Shown: positions 8,836 through 17,620 of the stretch, one piece after another
How the letters are laid out: every line of letters starts with the position of its first letter
Position numbering within the stretch: position 1 is the first letter of the stretch
From: Bacteroides intestinalis DSM 17393
GTDB taxonomy: Bacteria > Bacteroidota > Bacteroidia > Bacteroidales > Bacteroidaceae
DNA: 64,000 nt
Direction: 5' to 3'
Assembly (NCBI RefSeq): GCF_000172175.1
Contig: NZ_ABJL02000008.1
Coordinates: forward strand, 1,922,001 to 1,986,000
Program-made: the position numbers and the translations under genes
The notes under the pieces: model-generated
The model's database searches: none
The model's input: only the letters and a program-made list of their open reading frames with translations
Told to the model about the DNA's origin: nothing

Positions 8836-11800
8836 ATGAAAATATCTTTAAACATTAGACAAATTTTTCTTTTTACTGTTCTTTTCATCAGTAGTTCCGT
8901 AAGCAGGTGCCAAGTTTATAAGTACATAGGACTGGAAAACGGCTTGAGCAACCAGAAAATATATTATATCCAAAAAGACCGAAGGGGATATATGTGGTTT
9001 CTAACCCAGGAAGGGGTAGACCGCTATGACGGAAAATATATCAAGCATTACAATTTTTCAGACGATAGTATAAAGCTAGACTCACGAATTGCTTTGAACT
9101 GGCTCTATATGGACAGCGGGAATATATTATGGGTAATCGGTCAGAAAGGTCGTATTTTCAGATATGATTCACAGCATGATAAATTCAAACTGGCCTACAT
9201 ACATCCGGAACTGATCAGAAATAAGCCACAGGCATTTCTAAATTACGGTTATCTGGACAAGAACGACCGCATATGGCTATGTTATAAAGATAGTATTACC
9301 TGGTATGATATCCGTACCGGAACGACTTTGCATATGCCTACACCAGTCAACGGTGAAATAACTGCCATTGAACAGACGGATAGCAACCATTTCTTTATCG
9401 GTACAGGAAATGGCCTGTTTCATGCCGGGATAGAAAAGGGGAAACTAAATATAATGCCTGATAAAATGGTAGAAGGTATCGGCACATCAGTACATGAACT
9501 CTACTACCATGCTGTTTCAAAACAACTGTTTGTGGGAAACTATAAAGAGGGAATACTTATATATGACGTAGGAAAAACAGGAAAAATCATCCCTTGTCAA
9601 TCACCCAACAATGTAGAGATAAACCGGATCGTTGCTTTGAATGCCCATGAACTTCTAGTAGCCACAGGTGGAAAAGGTGTATATAAACTAGATATGAATA
9701 CATGCATGAGTGAACCCTATATAACTGCTGATTATAATAGTTATAACGGGATGAACGGAAACAATATCAATGATATTTATGTGGATGAGGAGGAACGCAT
9801 CTGGCTTGCCAATTATCCTACCGGTATTACCATCCGTAACAACCGCTATGGAAGTTACGACCTGATAAGGCATTCCCTTGGCAACAGTCTTTCATTGGTG
9901 AACGATCAGGTTCATGATGTATTGGAAGATAGTGACGGTGACCTCTGGTTTGCAACCAGCAACGGTATCAGTCTTTATCAGACCGATACAAAAGAATGGC
10001 ACTCGTTCCTCAGTTCCTTTGATCCGGTACCGGATGATGAGAATCACATCTTTTTGGCACTATGTGAAGCCTCTCCCGGAGTGATATGGGCCGGCGGTTT
10101 TATGTCAGGCATTTGCAAGATAGAAAAGAGGAAAGGGTTTAAGATTAGCCATCTTTCTCCTGCTGCTATTGCAGGAGTACGTCCTGACCAATATATATTT
10201 GACATTAAGAAAGATTCGGGCGGTGATATCTGGTCCGGCGGATATCATCATTTAAAGCGCATCAATCTTGAGACAAAAAGTGTGCGTCTATATCCGGGAG
10301 TAAACTCTATCACTACCATTCAGGAAAAGGACACCCGGCAGATGTGGATTGGTACAAGAATGGGGCTCTACCAGCTTGACAAGGAATCGGGAGTTTATCA
10401 GTATGTTGACCTGCCCATTGAATCTCCCTATATATGCGCTCTGTTCCAGAGAGATGACGGCATCCTATATATCGGTACCCGTGGAGCTGGACTGCTTGTA
10501 TATAACATTAATAAAAAGAAGTTCATCCATCAGTACCGTACAGACAATTGTGCGTTGATTTCCGACAATATCCATACAATTCTTCCACGTCAGGACGAGA
10601 GTCTCCTTATGGGTACGGAAAACGGAATTACTATTTATTCACCTAGAAAACACTCCTTCCGCAATTGGACGCGGGAACAAGGATTGATGAGTGTCAATTT
10701 CAATACCGGCTCTGCTACCACCTATAGCAATAATACACTTGTTTTTGGTGGAAATGACGGGGCTGTCAGATTTCCGATAGACATACAGATACCAGAGCCA
10801 CATTACTCACGTCTATTACTACGCGATTTTATGATAGCCTATCATCCCGTTTATCCGGGCGATGACGGTTCTCCGTTGGAAAAGGATATTGACGAGACCG
10901 ACCGACTGGAACTGGCCTACGGACAAAACTCCTTTTCTCTTGATGTAGTTTCCATTAATTATGATTATCCTTCCAACATTCTTTATTCATGGAAGATTGA
11001 CGGTTTTCATAAAGAGTGGAGCCGTCCGAGCCTGGACAATCGAATTGTTGTAAGGAATCTGCCTCCCGGCAGTTATACATTACAGATTCGTGCCATATCC
11101 AATGAGGAAAAGTACAAGACCTATGAAACAAGGAGCATTCAGATTGTCATAACGCCTCCGGCATGGGCCAGTGTATGGGCCATGGCTGGATATGCAATCC
11201 TACTGGTGTTGGTTATGGTTATCATATTCCGTATCATCATACTGCACAGACAGAAGAAGGTTTCGGATGAAAAAACACGATTCTTCATTAATACGGCCCA
11301 TGATATACGTACTCCGCTTACATTAATAAAAGCTCCGCTGGAGGAAGTCATAGAAAACCGTATGGTGAAGGAACAGGCATTGCCGCATATAAATATGGCT
11401 CTAAAAAATGTGAATGCATTGCTTCAGCTGGCGACCAACCTGATAAATTTCGAACGGGTAGACGTCTACTCTTCCACCCTTTATGTTTCTGAATATGAAT
11501 TGAATTCCTATATGGATAATGTTTGTGCTACTTTCCGCAAATATGCCGAGATGAAACATGTCAGGTTTGTTTACGAAAGCAATTTTGATTATCTGAATGT
11601 GTGGTTTGACAGTGACAAGATGGGATCTATTCTGAAGAATATTCTGTCAAATGCATTAAAGTATACACCTGAAGGTGGCAGCGTACGCATTTATGCCTGT
11701 GAGGAAGGAAACTCCTGGAGCATCGAAGTGAAAGATACCGGAATCGGCATTCCCTCATGCGAACAGAAGAAATTGTTTAGGAATTGTTTCCGGGGTAGTA

Positions 11801-12828
11801 ATGTCATTAACTTGAAAGTGACAGGTAGCGGAATCGGTCTGATGCTGGTATACAAACTGGTCAAATTACATAAAGGCAGGATTCATATTCAAAGTACTGA
11901 GCATGAAGGCACTTGCGTGCAGGTAACTTTCCCGAAAGGGAACAGCCACCTACATAAAGCAAAATTCATCTCTCCCAAGATACCGAATGAATGTTCGGAG
12001 ACTATCGTATCTGGTGGCACTCCAGGGTTACTATCCATGGAAATATCCCAAGTAAACGGCTCTCTACAACGTATCTTGATAGTAGAGGACAATGATGATT
12101 TGCGCAATTATCTTATTGATATGTTCAAAACGGGTTATAATGTCCAGTCCTGTCCGAATGGAAAGGAGGCACTTGTCATAGTACGGGAGTTTGACCCGGA
12201 TCTCGTCATATCCGATATAATGATGCCCGAAATGGGTGGAGATGAACTCTGCTCAGTTATAAAAGGTGATCTTGAAATATCTCATATTCCGGTCATTTTG
12301 CTGACTGCACTGGGAGATGAAAAAAATATGCTTGAAGGACTGGAAATCGGAGCGGATGCCTACATCACCAAACCTTTCAGTGTGGGGATACTCAAGGCAA
12401 CAGTCAAAAACATACTTGCAAATCGTACTTTGCTCCGTCAGGTTTATAACAGCATTGAAGATAGAGAACAGACTCTTCCAGTCAATTGCACCAATACCTT
12501 GGATTGGAAATTCATAGCCTCTGTCAAAGAATGCATAGAGAATAACATGGGAAATTCGGACTTCAATGTAGACATGCTCAGTAGTCAGCATCACATGAGC
12601 CGTACAAGTTTCTTCAACCAATTAAAGGCATTGACCGGTTACGCTCCAGCTGATTATATCCGGATGATACGTTTGCAACATGCCGCACAATTGCTAAAAC
12701 AAGGCGAACATACAGTAACAGAGATTGCTGACATGGTTGGATTCTCGGATGCAAAATACTTCCGAGAAGTATTTAAGAAATATTACAATGTAAGTCCAAG
12801 CAAATTTAATACAAAATCAGAAAACTGA
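8836..12828 (+). CDS. Hybrid two-component system sensor/regulator (HTCS), orphan
   Basis: A 1330-aa one-protein signalling system of the kind that controls polysaccharide loci. In order: signal peptide (about 1-25); two beta-propellers of Reg_prop repeats (about 30-650, many WF/TxxGI units such as LWFATSNGISLYQ); Y_Y_Y domain (about 690-770); one TM helix (about 790-810); HisKA with the phospho-acceptor His822 in NTAHDIRTPL; HATPase with NILSNALKYTPEGG, DTGIGI and GSGIGL; receiver domain with Asp1127 in VISDIMMPEMGG; and a C-terminal AraC HTH. The periplasmic part would bind an oligosaccharide. Unlike most HTCS genes it has no SusC/D or glycoside hydrolase genes beside it. On the right, a mobile element starts about 400 bp downstream. 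The ligand and targets are unknown. Confidence 0.93.
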   Translation: MKISLNIRQIFLFTVLFISSSVSRCQVYKYIGLENGLSNQKIYYIQKDRRGYMWFLTQEGVDRYDGKYIKHYNFSDDSIKLDSRIALNWLYMDSGNILWVIGQKGRIFRYDSQHDKFKLAYIHPELIRNKPQAFLNYGYLDKNDRIWLCYKDSITWYDIRTGTTLHMPTPVNGEITAIEQTDSNHFFIGTGNGLFHAGIEKGKLNIMPDKMVEGIGTSVHELYYHAVSKQLFVGNYKEGILIYDVGKTGKIIPCQSPNNVEINRIVALNAHELLVATGGKGVYKLDMNTCMSEPYITADYNSYNGMNGNNINDIYVDEEERIWLANYPTGITIRNNRYGSYDLIRHSLGNSLSLVNDQVHDVLEDSDGDLWFATSNGISLYQTDTKEWHSFLSSFDPVPDDENHIFLALCEASPGVIWAGGFMSGICKIEKRKGFKISHLSPAAIAGVRPDQYIFDIKKDSGGDIWSGGYHHLKRINLETKSVRLYPGVNSITTIQEKDTRQMWIGTRMGLYQLDKESGVYQYVDLPIESPYICALFQRDDGILYIGTRGAGLLVYNINKKKFIHQYRTDNCALISDNIHTILPRQDESLLMGTENGITIYSPRKHSFRNWTREQGLMSVNFNTGSATTYSNNTLVFGGNDGAVRFPIDIQIPEPHYSRLLLRDFMIAYHPVYPGDDGSPLEKDIDETDRLELAYGQNSFSLDVVSINYDYPSNILYSWKIDGFHKEWSRPSLDNRIVVRNLPPGSYTLQIRAISNEEKYKTYETRSIQIVITPPAWASVWAMAGYAILLVLVMVIIFRIIILHRQKKVSDEKTRFFINTAHDIRTPLTLIKAPLEEVIENRMVKEQALPHINMALKNVNALLQLATNLINFERVDVYSSTLYVSEYELNSYMDNVCATFRKYAEMKHVRFVYESNFDYLNVWFDSDKMGSILKNILSNALKYTPEGGSVRIYACEEGNSWSIEVKDTGIGIPSCEQKKLFRNCFRGSNVINLKVTGSGIGLMLVYKLVKLHKGRIHIQSTEHEGTCVQVTFPKGNSHLHKAKFISPKIPNECSETIVSGGTPGLLSMEISQVNGSLQRILIVEDNDDLRNYLIDMFKTGYNVQSCPNGKEALVIVREFDPDLVISDIMMPEMGGDELCSVIKGDLEISHIPVILLTALGDEKNMLEGLEIGADAYITKPFSVGILKATVKNILANRTLLRQVYNSIEDREQTLPVNCTNTLDWKFIASVKECIENNMGNSDFNVDMLSSQHHMSRTSFFNQLKALTGYAPADYIRMIRLQHAAQLLKQGEHTVTEIADMVGFSDAKYFREVFKKYYNVSPSKFNTKSEN

Positions 12829-12986
12829 TGGTCAATAAAGTTGATTACTCAACTGTTGAGCAGCTGACAAAAAAGGCATTAACTACCGAAGAGAATCATC
12901 GTAATAGCCGGAAAAAGATTCCAACTATTACGATGATAAAGAACGATGTTACCAGCATCTTTTTAGACACTGTAATAAATATCTGA
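12828..12986 (+). CDS. Possible 52-aa small protein overlapping the HTCS stop
   Basis: An ATG overlaps the last base of the HTCS stop codon (TGATG), a layout that favours coupled translation. It opens a 52-codon frame with a charged, lysine-rich composition (MVNKVDYSTVEQLTKKALTT at the start). There is no signal peptide or TM helix and I recognise no family. It could be a real small partner, the broken start of a longer gene, or chance. A weak hairpin (TGTAATAAA at 12971-12979 against 12993-13001) overlaps its end. Confidence 0.3.
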   Translation: MVNKVDYSTVEQLTKKALTTEENHRNSRKKIPTITMIKNDVTSIFLDTVINI

Positions 12987-13232
12987 TCACAGTTTATTAC
13001 AACAATAGGTTCTTTATCACTCACCCATTGCTTGAAATATAAAAATACATTTCAGAGCACGCACTCAATGTTTAAATTAATACAATATATTATAGAGTTC
13101 GTATCATTGATGAAAAAGTCCTCAAAGATCATTTTTTAAAGAATGCTTTGATATGCTTATGCTATACATCAAAAATAAAAAATCCCTGTAAAACATAATT
13201 TACAGGGATTTTTTATTTTGCAATTCTTTCCA
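12987..13232. other. Non-coding host DNA left of the mobile element
   Basis: AT-rich with no supported gene. Before insertion of the element this stretch lay directly downstream of tRNA-Ser, and its last part is the strong palindromic terminator at 13172-13218. Confidence 0.55.
13172..13218. terminator. Strong bidirectional terminator, probably the original one of tRNA-Ser(UGA)
   Basis: AATCCCTGTAAA (13181-13192) pairs with 13199-13210 around a 6-nt loop. The flanking A and T tracts extend the palindrome to about 13172-13218, giving a T run on both strands. On the minus strand it would lie about 15-60 bp beyond the tRNA 3' end if the element were removed. Confidence 0.8.
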
Positions 13233-13245
13233 GCGGAGAGACAGG
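13233..13245. repeat. Left attachment core (attL)
   Basis: GCGGAGAGACAGG, identical to the 3' end of tRNA-Ser(UGA) at 26121-26133, followed by the related but degenerate CTCTCGAACC. TTTTGCAATT occurs just to the left of both copies (13216-13225 and 26090-26099). Confidence 0.85.
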
Positions 13246-13363
13246 CTCTCGAACCTATACTTTTAGAAAATATCACAAAATTGCAAATCACTGATAATCA
13301 TATGCTATCTACAATGCAGAGTAAATCTAAATCTTTCTAAATGCCTTTTGCTATTTTAATTTT

Positions 13364-13404
13364 TGGGTGTATATTTGGGTGTAGAATTTCAAACGCACCC
13401 AATT
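13364..13404. promoter_or_regulatory. Arm-type integrase sites at the left end
   Basis: TGGGTGTATATTTGGGTG at 13364-13381 and an inverted CACCCAATT at 13396-13404, ending at the integrase start codon. A copy of the same set is at the right end (26050-26085). By position these are candidate integrase arm sites. They also overlap the integrase leader, so they could let the integrase control its own gene. Confidence 0.55.
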
Positions 13405-14688
13405 ATGAATATCAAACGTAACATCATTTTTGCATTGGAGAGCCGGAAGAAGAACGGTGTGCCAATCGTGGAGAACGTACCTATCCGTATGCGTGTCATA
13501 TATGCAAGTCAACGCATCGAGTTTACAACAGGCTACCGGATTGACGTAGCCAAATGGGATGCCGACAAACAACGGGTAAAGAACGGATGCACCAACAAGC
13601 TGAAACAAAGCGCATCCGAAATCAATGCGGACTTGCTGAAATACTATGCCGAAATGCAAAACGTGTTCAAGGAGTTTGAGGTGCAGGAAACCATGCCCAC
13701 CACCCAGCAGCTAAAGGATGCGTTCAATCTGCGGATGAAAGACTGCAGTGAAGAACAGCAGGAAGAAGCGCAGATAAGTTTTTGGGAGGTGTTCGATGAG
13801 TTTGTAAAAGAGTGTGGCAACCAGAATAATTGGACGGCATCCACATACGAGAAATTTGCAGCGGTGAGAAATCACCTCAAAGAGTTCAAGGAAGATGTAA
13901 CCTTTGAATACTTCAATGATTTCGGGCTAAACGAGTATGTCAATTTCTTGCGTGAAAAAAAAGACATGAGAAACAGCACCATCGGTAAACAAATGGGGTT
14001 TCTCAAATGGTTCCTGCGCTGGAGCTTCAAAAAAGGGCATCATCAGAACATTGCATACGACACTTTCAAGCCCAAATTGAAAACAACCTCTAAAAAGGTA
14101 ATATTCCTGACATGGGATGAACTGAACAAGCTGAAAGATTATCAGATACCGCATGACAAGCAGTATTTGGAACGTGTCAGGGATGTTTTTCTGTTCTGCT
14201 GCTTCACGAGCTTACGATATTCGGATGTCCGTAACTTGAAAAGAAGTGATATTAAGCCCGACCACATTGAAGTCACCACAGTCAAGACTGCGGACAGCCT
14301 GATAATCGAACTGAACGACCACAGCAAAGCCATTCTTGAAAAATACAAGGATGTTCATTTCGAGAATCACATGGCATTGCCCGTCATCAGCAATCAGAAG
14401 ATGAATGATTATCTGAAAGAACTTGGTGAACTGGCGGAAATCAACGAACCTGTACGGGAAACCTACTACAAGGGGAATGAACGTATAGATGAAGTCACAC
14501 CCAAGTACGCTTTGTTAAGCACCCATGCCGGAAGAAGGACTTTCATCTGTAATGCGCTGGCTCTCGGAATCCCTGCACAAGTGGTTATGAAATGGACGGG
14601 ACACAGCGATTACAAAGCCATGAAGCCCTACATTGACATAGCGGATGATATTAAAGCCAATGCCATGAATAAGTTTAATCAACTATAA
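13405..14688 (+). CDS. Tyrosine recombinase/integrase of the element
   Basis: A 427-aa phage-type integrase. The N-terminal arm-binding domain is at about residues 1-90 and the SAM-like core-binding domain at about 105-210. The catalytic domain follows at about 220-425, with the active-site Arg in TSLRYSDV, the HxxR-type box in STHAGRRTF, the GHSDYK motif and the Tyr in PYIDIADD. It would excise and integrate the element at tRNA-Ser through a covalent 3'-phosphotyrosine intermediate. The frame could extend upstream to 13363, but that stretch is the arm-site repeat itself, so the ATG at 13405 is chosen. It reads inward from attL, as in other NBU elements. Confidence 0.93.
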   Translation: MNIKRNIIFALESRKKNGVPIVENVPIRMRVIYASQRIEFTTGYRIDVAKWDADKQRVKNGCTNKLKQSASEINADLLKYYAEMQNVFKEFEVQETMPTTQQLKDAFNLRMKDCSEEQQEEAQISFWEVFDEFVKECGNQNNWTASTYEKFAAVRNHLKEFKEDVTFEYFNDFGLNEYVNFLREKKDMRNSTIGKQMGFLKWFLRWSFKKGHHQNIAYDTFKPKLKTTSKKVIFLTWDELNKLKDYQIPHDKQYLERVRDVFLFCCFTSLRYSDVRNLKRSDIKPDHIEVTTVKTADSLIIELNDHSKAILEKYKDVHFENHMALPVISNQKMNDYLKELGELAEINEPVRETYYKGNERIDEVTPKYALLSTHAGRRTFICNALALGIPAQVVMKWTGHSDYKAMKPYIDIADDIKANAMNKFNQL

Positions 14689-14725
14689 AAGTATCAATTA
14701 GTTTCATGGATTACCATCGTTGAAG

Positions 14726-14733
14726 TATATTTG
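14726..14733 (+). promoter_or_regulatory. -7 promoter box before the DUF1016 gene
   Basis: TATATTTG matches TAnnTTTG and ends 20 bp before the ATG at 14754. There is no clear -33 box. Confidence 0.4.
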
Positions 14734-14753
14734 TATTCTGAAAATATCATAAG

Positions 14754-16043
14754 ATGAGCAACAACGGACATAACATAGAAAAGACGAACTTTGACGCATT
14801 TATAAATGCTGTCGGTTCAGAAATACAGCAGGCGCAAGTCCGGCTGATTACCGCAGCCAATGCGCAAATGTTGTTCCATTACTGGAAAATGGGCAACTAT
14901 ATTCTCTATCATCAGCAACTGCACGGATGGGGAAGCAAAACCATCAAACAGTTGGCAAAGGCTATCCGGCTGAATTTCCCTGAAAAGAAAGGCTATTCGG
15001 AACGCAACCTTACCTATATGTGTCAGTTTGCAAAGGCATATCCTTTAAGGACATTACAGAATTTCATTGAAACGGATGCAAAGCTGATAGCTCCAAGCGT
15101 GGAGAAAATTGCAGACGAAGTACGCTACTTAAACGATGTGCAATTTACGCAAGAGCCTCTTGCGCAAATTCAATCTATTGATAACAAAGAAATTATAATC
15201 ACGCAAGAACCTCTTGCACAAATTCATAATGTTGCCAAAACCGTATCCGACATTTACCGTGTGGAAATTAAGGATATAGAAAACATATTTATGGCATCAC
15301 CTGTTGCAAGAACCAATTGGGCGAGCCATGTGATTATGCTTAACAGTTCGCTTCCATTGGGTGTAAGTTATTGGTACATGAAACAGTCCGTAGAAATGGG
15401 CTGGAGCAGCAATGTTCTTAAAATACAAATTGAGACCAACTTATATAGCAGACAAATCAGCAACAACAAGGTTAACAATTTCACAGCCACGCTTCCTGCA
15501 CCTCAAAGCGACCTTGCCAATTACCTATTGAAAGACCCGTACATCTTTGACTTGGCTGGAACTAAGGAAAAGGCAGACGAAAGGGACATAGAAGAACAAC
15601 TGGTTAAGCATGTCACCCGTTACTTGCTGGAAATGGGCAATGGCTTTGCTTTCGTTGCCCGACAGAAGCATTTTCAAATTGGTAACAGCGATTTCTATGC
15701 AGACTTGATTCTGTATTCCATCCCCCTACACGCATACATTGTAGTGGAATTGAAAGCGACCCCATTCAAACCGGAGTATGCCGGACAACTGAACTTCTAC
15801 ATCAATGTAGTGGATGACAAATTAAGGGGAGAGAATGACAACAAGACTATCGGGTTGTTGCTGTGCAAGGGGAAAGACGAAGTTGTAGCGCAATACGCAT
15901 TGACAGGTTACGACCAGCCGATAGGCATCAGCGATTACCAGTTGAGCAAGGCTATACCTGAAAACTTAAAATCGGCTCTGCCAAGTATAGAAGAAGTGGA
16001 GGAAGAACTGACTTCCTTTCTTGATAAAGATAAGAACCCATAA
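14754..16043 (+). CDS. DUF1016/YhcG-type PD-(D/E)XK nuclease
   Basis: A 429-aa protein. The N-terminal YhcG domain (about 15-120) has WKMGNYI, GWGSKTIKQL, FPEKKGYSERNLTYMCQFAK. A linker of about 50 residues holds a doubled TQEPLAQI. The middle region (about 175-245) has the family's PVARTNWASHVIML. The C-terminal PD-(D/E)XK domain (about 280-410) has FYADLILYS for the Asp and VVELK for the Glu-Lys pair. It is predicted to cut or process DNA; some relatives are linked to defence and to mobile elements. It lies between integrase and the replication/mobilization genes, 11 bp from the next gene. The linker duplication is described in the findings. The family call is firm; the role in the element is not known. 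Confidence 0.87.
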   Translation: MSNNGHNIEKTNFDAFINAVGSEIQQAQVRLITAANAQMLFHYWKMGNYILYHQQLHGWGSKTIKQLAKAIRLNFPEKKGYSERNLTYMCQFAKAYPLRTLQNFIETDAKLIAPSVEKIADEVRYLNDVQFTQEPLAQIQSIDNKEIIITQEPLAQIHNVAKTVSDIYRVEIKDIENIFMASPVARTNWASHVIMLNSSLPLGVSYWYMKQSVEMGWSSNVLKIQIETNLYSRQISNNKVNNFTATLPAPQSDLANYLLKDPYIFDLAGTKEKADERDIEEQLVKHVTRYLLEMGNGFAFVARQKHFQIGNSDFYADLILYSIPLHAYIVVELKATPFKPEYAGQLNFYINVVDDKLRGENDNKTIGLLLCKGKDEVVAQYALTGYDQPIGISDYQLSKAIPENLKSALPSIEEVEEELTSFLDKDKNP

Positions 16044-16054
16044 ACCAAGCGTAT

Positions 16055-17080
16055 ATGGCAGGAGAAATACAGATTATGATTCCCCAATATGGCGAACTCA
16101 ACCGGATATACAACGACTTTTTAATCAGCCATACTTTCTCTTTTGACAGGCAGAAATTCATCACGGACTTCTACAAGCAATACAATGACACAAAAGCTTT
16201 CGAAGCCGCCATCCTTGAACTGGTGCTTGACAAACCGAAGGAACAATATACTCTGATTCTCAACAGCCTGAGAACCGAGATAGAGAAAAACATACTGATT
16301 TACGAAAAACATCCATTGTTTGATGATGAGATAATTTCTCGTGTATGCTACAACTTCGCTGGCAGATATGACGCTGATATAGAAGCACAGCTGAGAGTTA
16401 CACAAAATTTAAGCAAGCCTTTGAATGAAGCATACAACAGGTATGATTCCATTGGCTACAGGGTACATACGGCAGCAGAAGAAAAGCAAGCCGAAAAGGA
16501 GTATGAACGCTGCAAGGCTGGATATGAGAAGGAAAAAGAAGAACTGGACAGGCTTTATGAATTGGAAAGGCAGGCAAGAAAGGAATCTCTCCAATATATT
16601 GAGAACTGTTGCGGAGATATTTATAAACTGAGTTTCCATTTTATGGAAATATTGGCAAAATATATTCCCGTAGCAAAAGACAAGCCGGATGAAACGAGCA
16701 AGCAAGAGAAACAGCAGGATGCGCCAAAGGAGCAGCCCGAATATTTCGATGCAGAATTACTTTCGCTTATTCATAAAGTCTGTGTGGGGGAACAGTTTGA
16801 AGATATTACAACGCAGGACTTATATGCCAACATGAACCTATCCTCCTGTAAAAAGGAATTAAAAATCAAGGCACGAGAAAAAATACGGGTGTGTTACCTG
16901 ATATTCCTGATGAGTGAAAGACTGCCCAAACAGGACAGGGATAAATGGAAAAACGAAATACTGAAACAACTGGATATTGATGAGAACTACTACAAGTCAA
17001 AGTACAAGGAACCGGTGTCGGATTTTCCAAGTGACAGTAACCAAAAGTTCGCTAAAGAAATGGACGCAATATTCCGATAA
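16055..17080 (+). CDS. Hypothetical coiled-coil protein
   Basis: A 341-aa protein starting 11 bp after the DUF1016 gene, so very likely co-expressed with it. There is no signal peptide. Residues about 145-190 form a strongly charged coiled coil (EKQAEKEYERCKAGYEKEKE). A Lys/Gln-rich linker follows at about 210-235. A C-terminal helical block (about 240-341) contains DLYANMNLSSCKKELKIKAR and ends QKFAKEMDAIFR. I do not recognise the family. The tight spacing suggests a partner of the nuclease or an accessory protein of the element. A terminator hairpin follows at 17120. Confidence 0.7.
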   Translation: MAGEIQIMIPQYGELNRIYNDFLISHTFSFDRQKFITDFYKQYNDTKAFEAAILELVLDKPKEQYTLILNSLRTEIEKNILIYEKHPLFDDEIISRVCYNFAGRYDADIEAQLRVTQNLSKPLNEAYNRYDSIGYRVHTAAEEKQAEKEYERCKAGYEKEKEELDRLYELERQARKESLQYIENCCGDIYKLSFHFMEILAKYIPVAKDKPDETSKQEKQQDAPKEQPEYFDAELLSLIHKVCVGEQFEDITTQDLYANMNLSSCKKELKIKAREKIRVCYLIFLMSERLPKQDRDKWKNEILKQLDIDENYYKSKYKEPVSDFPSDSNQKFAKEMDAIFR

Positions 17081-17119
17081 TCCGTGATATGCCCTGACAT
17101 TTTACGAAATCACCACTTT

Positions 17120-17150
17120 TACCACTCAAATTAATTATTGAGTGGTATTT
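17120..17150 (+). terminator. Rho-independent terminator
   Basis: TACCACTCAA (17120-17129) pairs with TTGAGTGGTA (17138-17147) around an 8-nt loop and is followed by a T-rich run. It ends the integrase-proximal transcription unit. Confidence 0.8.
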
Positions 17151-17226
17151 TTATTATTTGATATTCAGATAAATAACAGGATATTCCATTTGCATTAACC
17201 ACATCCTTACCACTCACGCCCCTATC

Positions 17227-17306
17227 TAATTTTGCATCGTTCGAGAACAGAGATAACAGCCAGTGCGCAGGGCTGATTGTTTAACGGCTAAATAGATTGA
17301 ACGATG
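17227..17306 (+). promoter_or_regulatory. Promoter box and folded leader of the replication operon
   Basis: A -7-like TAATTTTG at 17227-17234 is followed by CATCGTTC (17235-17242), which is the exact complement of GAACGATG at 17299-17306, the segment holding the DUF3853 start codon. Between them lies a CAGCC/GGCTG hairpin (17257-17275). The same TAATTTTGCAT string recurs at 21519. No -33 box is seen. Confidence 0.4.
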
Positions 17307-17612
17307 ACAAATCTTCAAGAGTTATTATTAAAACCCGTCTGGCAGATGACAGGCGAAGAGTTCATATTCCTGAGCAAGCACGCTTCCGGTCAAGCGGAAG
17401 CGCAACCACGACCCGTTACGGACACAGAAAGAAAATATGTGTACGGAATACTGGGCATTGCCAAACTGTTCGGGTGTAGTCTGCCCACCGCCAACCGTAT
17501 AAAGAAAAGCGGTAAGATAGACAAAGCCATTACGCAAATAGGGCGCAAGATTATCGTTGATGCGGAACTTGCCCTTGAACTGGCAGGAAAGAAAACCGGA
17601 GGACGGAAATAA
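17304..17612 (+). CDS. DUF3853 family helix-turn-helix protein
   Basis: A 102-aa protein with the family's clear markers: PVWQMTGEEFIFL near the N-terminus, then VYGILGIAKLFGCSLPTANR and IKKSGKIDKAITQIGRKIIV, a helix-turn-helix resembling an excisionase-type domain. DUF3853 proteins head the replication/mobilization operon of many Bacteroides mobilizable elements. The likely role is DNA binding for control of excision or of the operon, which is inferred. It is 8 bp upstream of the ATPase gene. Its start codon lies in the paired leader described at 17227. Confidence 0.85.
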   Translation: MTNLQELLLKPVWQMTGEEFIFLSKHASGQAEAQPRPVTDTERKYVYGILGIAKLFGCSLPTANRIKKSGKIDKAITQIGRKIIVDAELALELAGKKTGGRK

Positions 17613-17620
17613 CGGGTGGT

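Noticed and set aside
13233..13260. A second serine tRNA gene at the left end of the element
   Set aside because: Only the 3' acceptor and part of the T stem are present; anticodon and D arms are missing. It is the displaced attachment core.
13363..13404. Longer integrase reading frame from 13363
   Set aside because: The extra residues are encoded by the arm-site repeats; the ATG at 13405 gives the normal integrase N-terminus.
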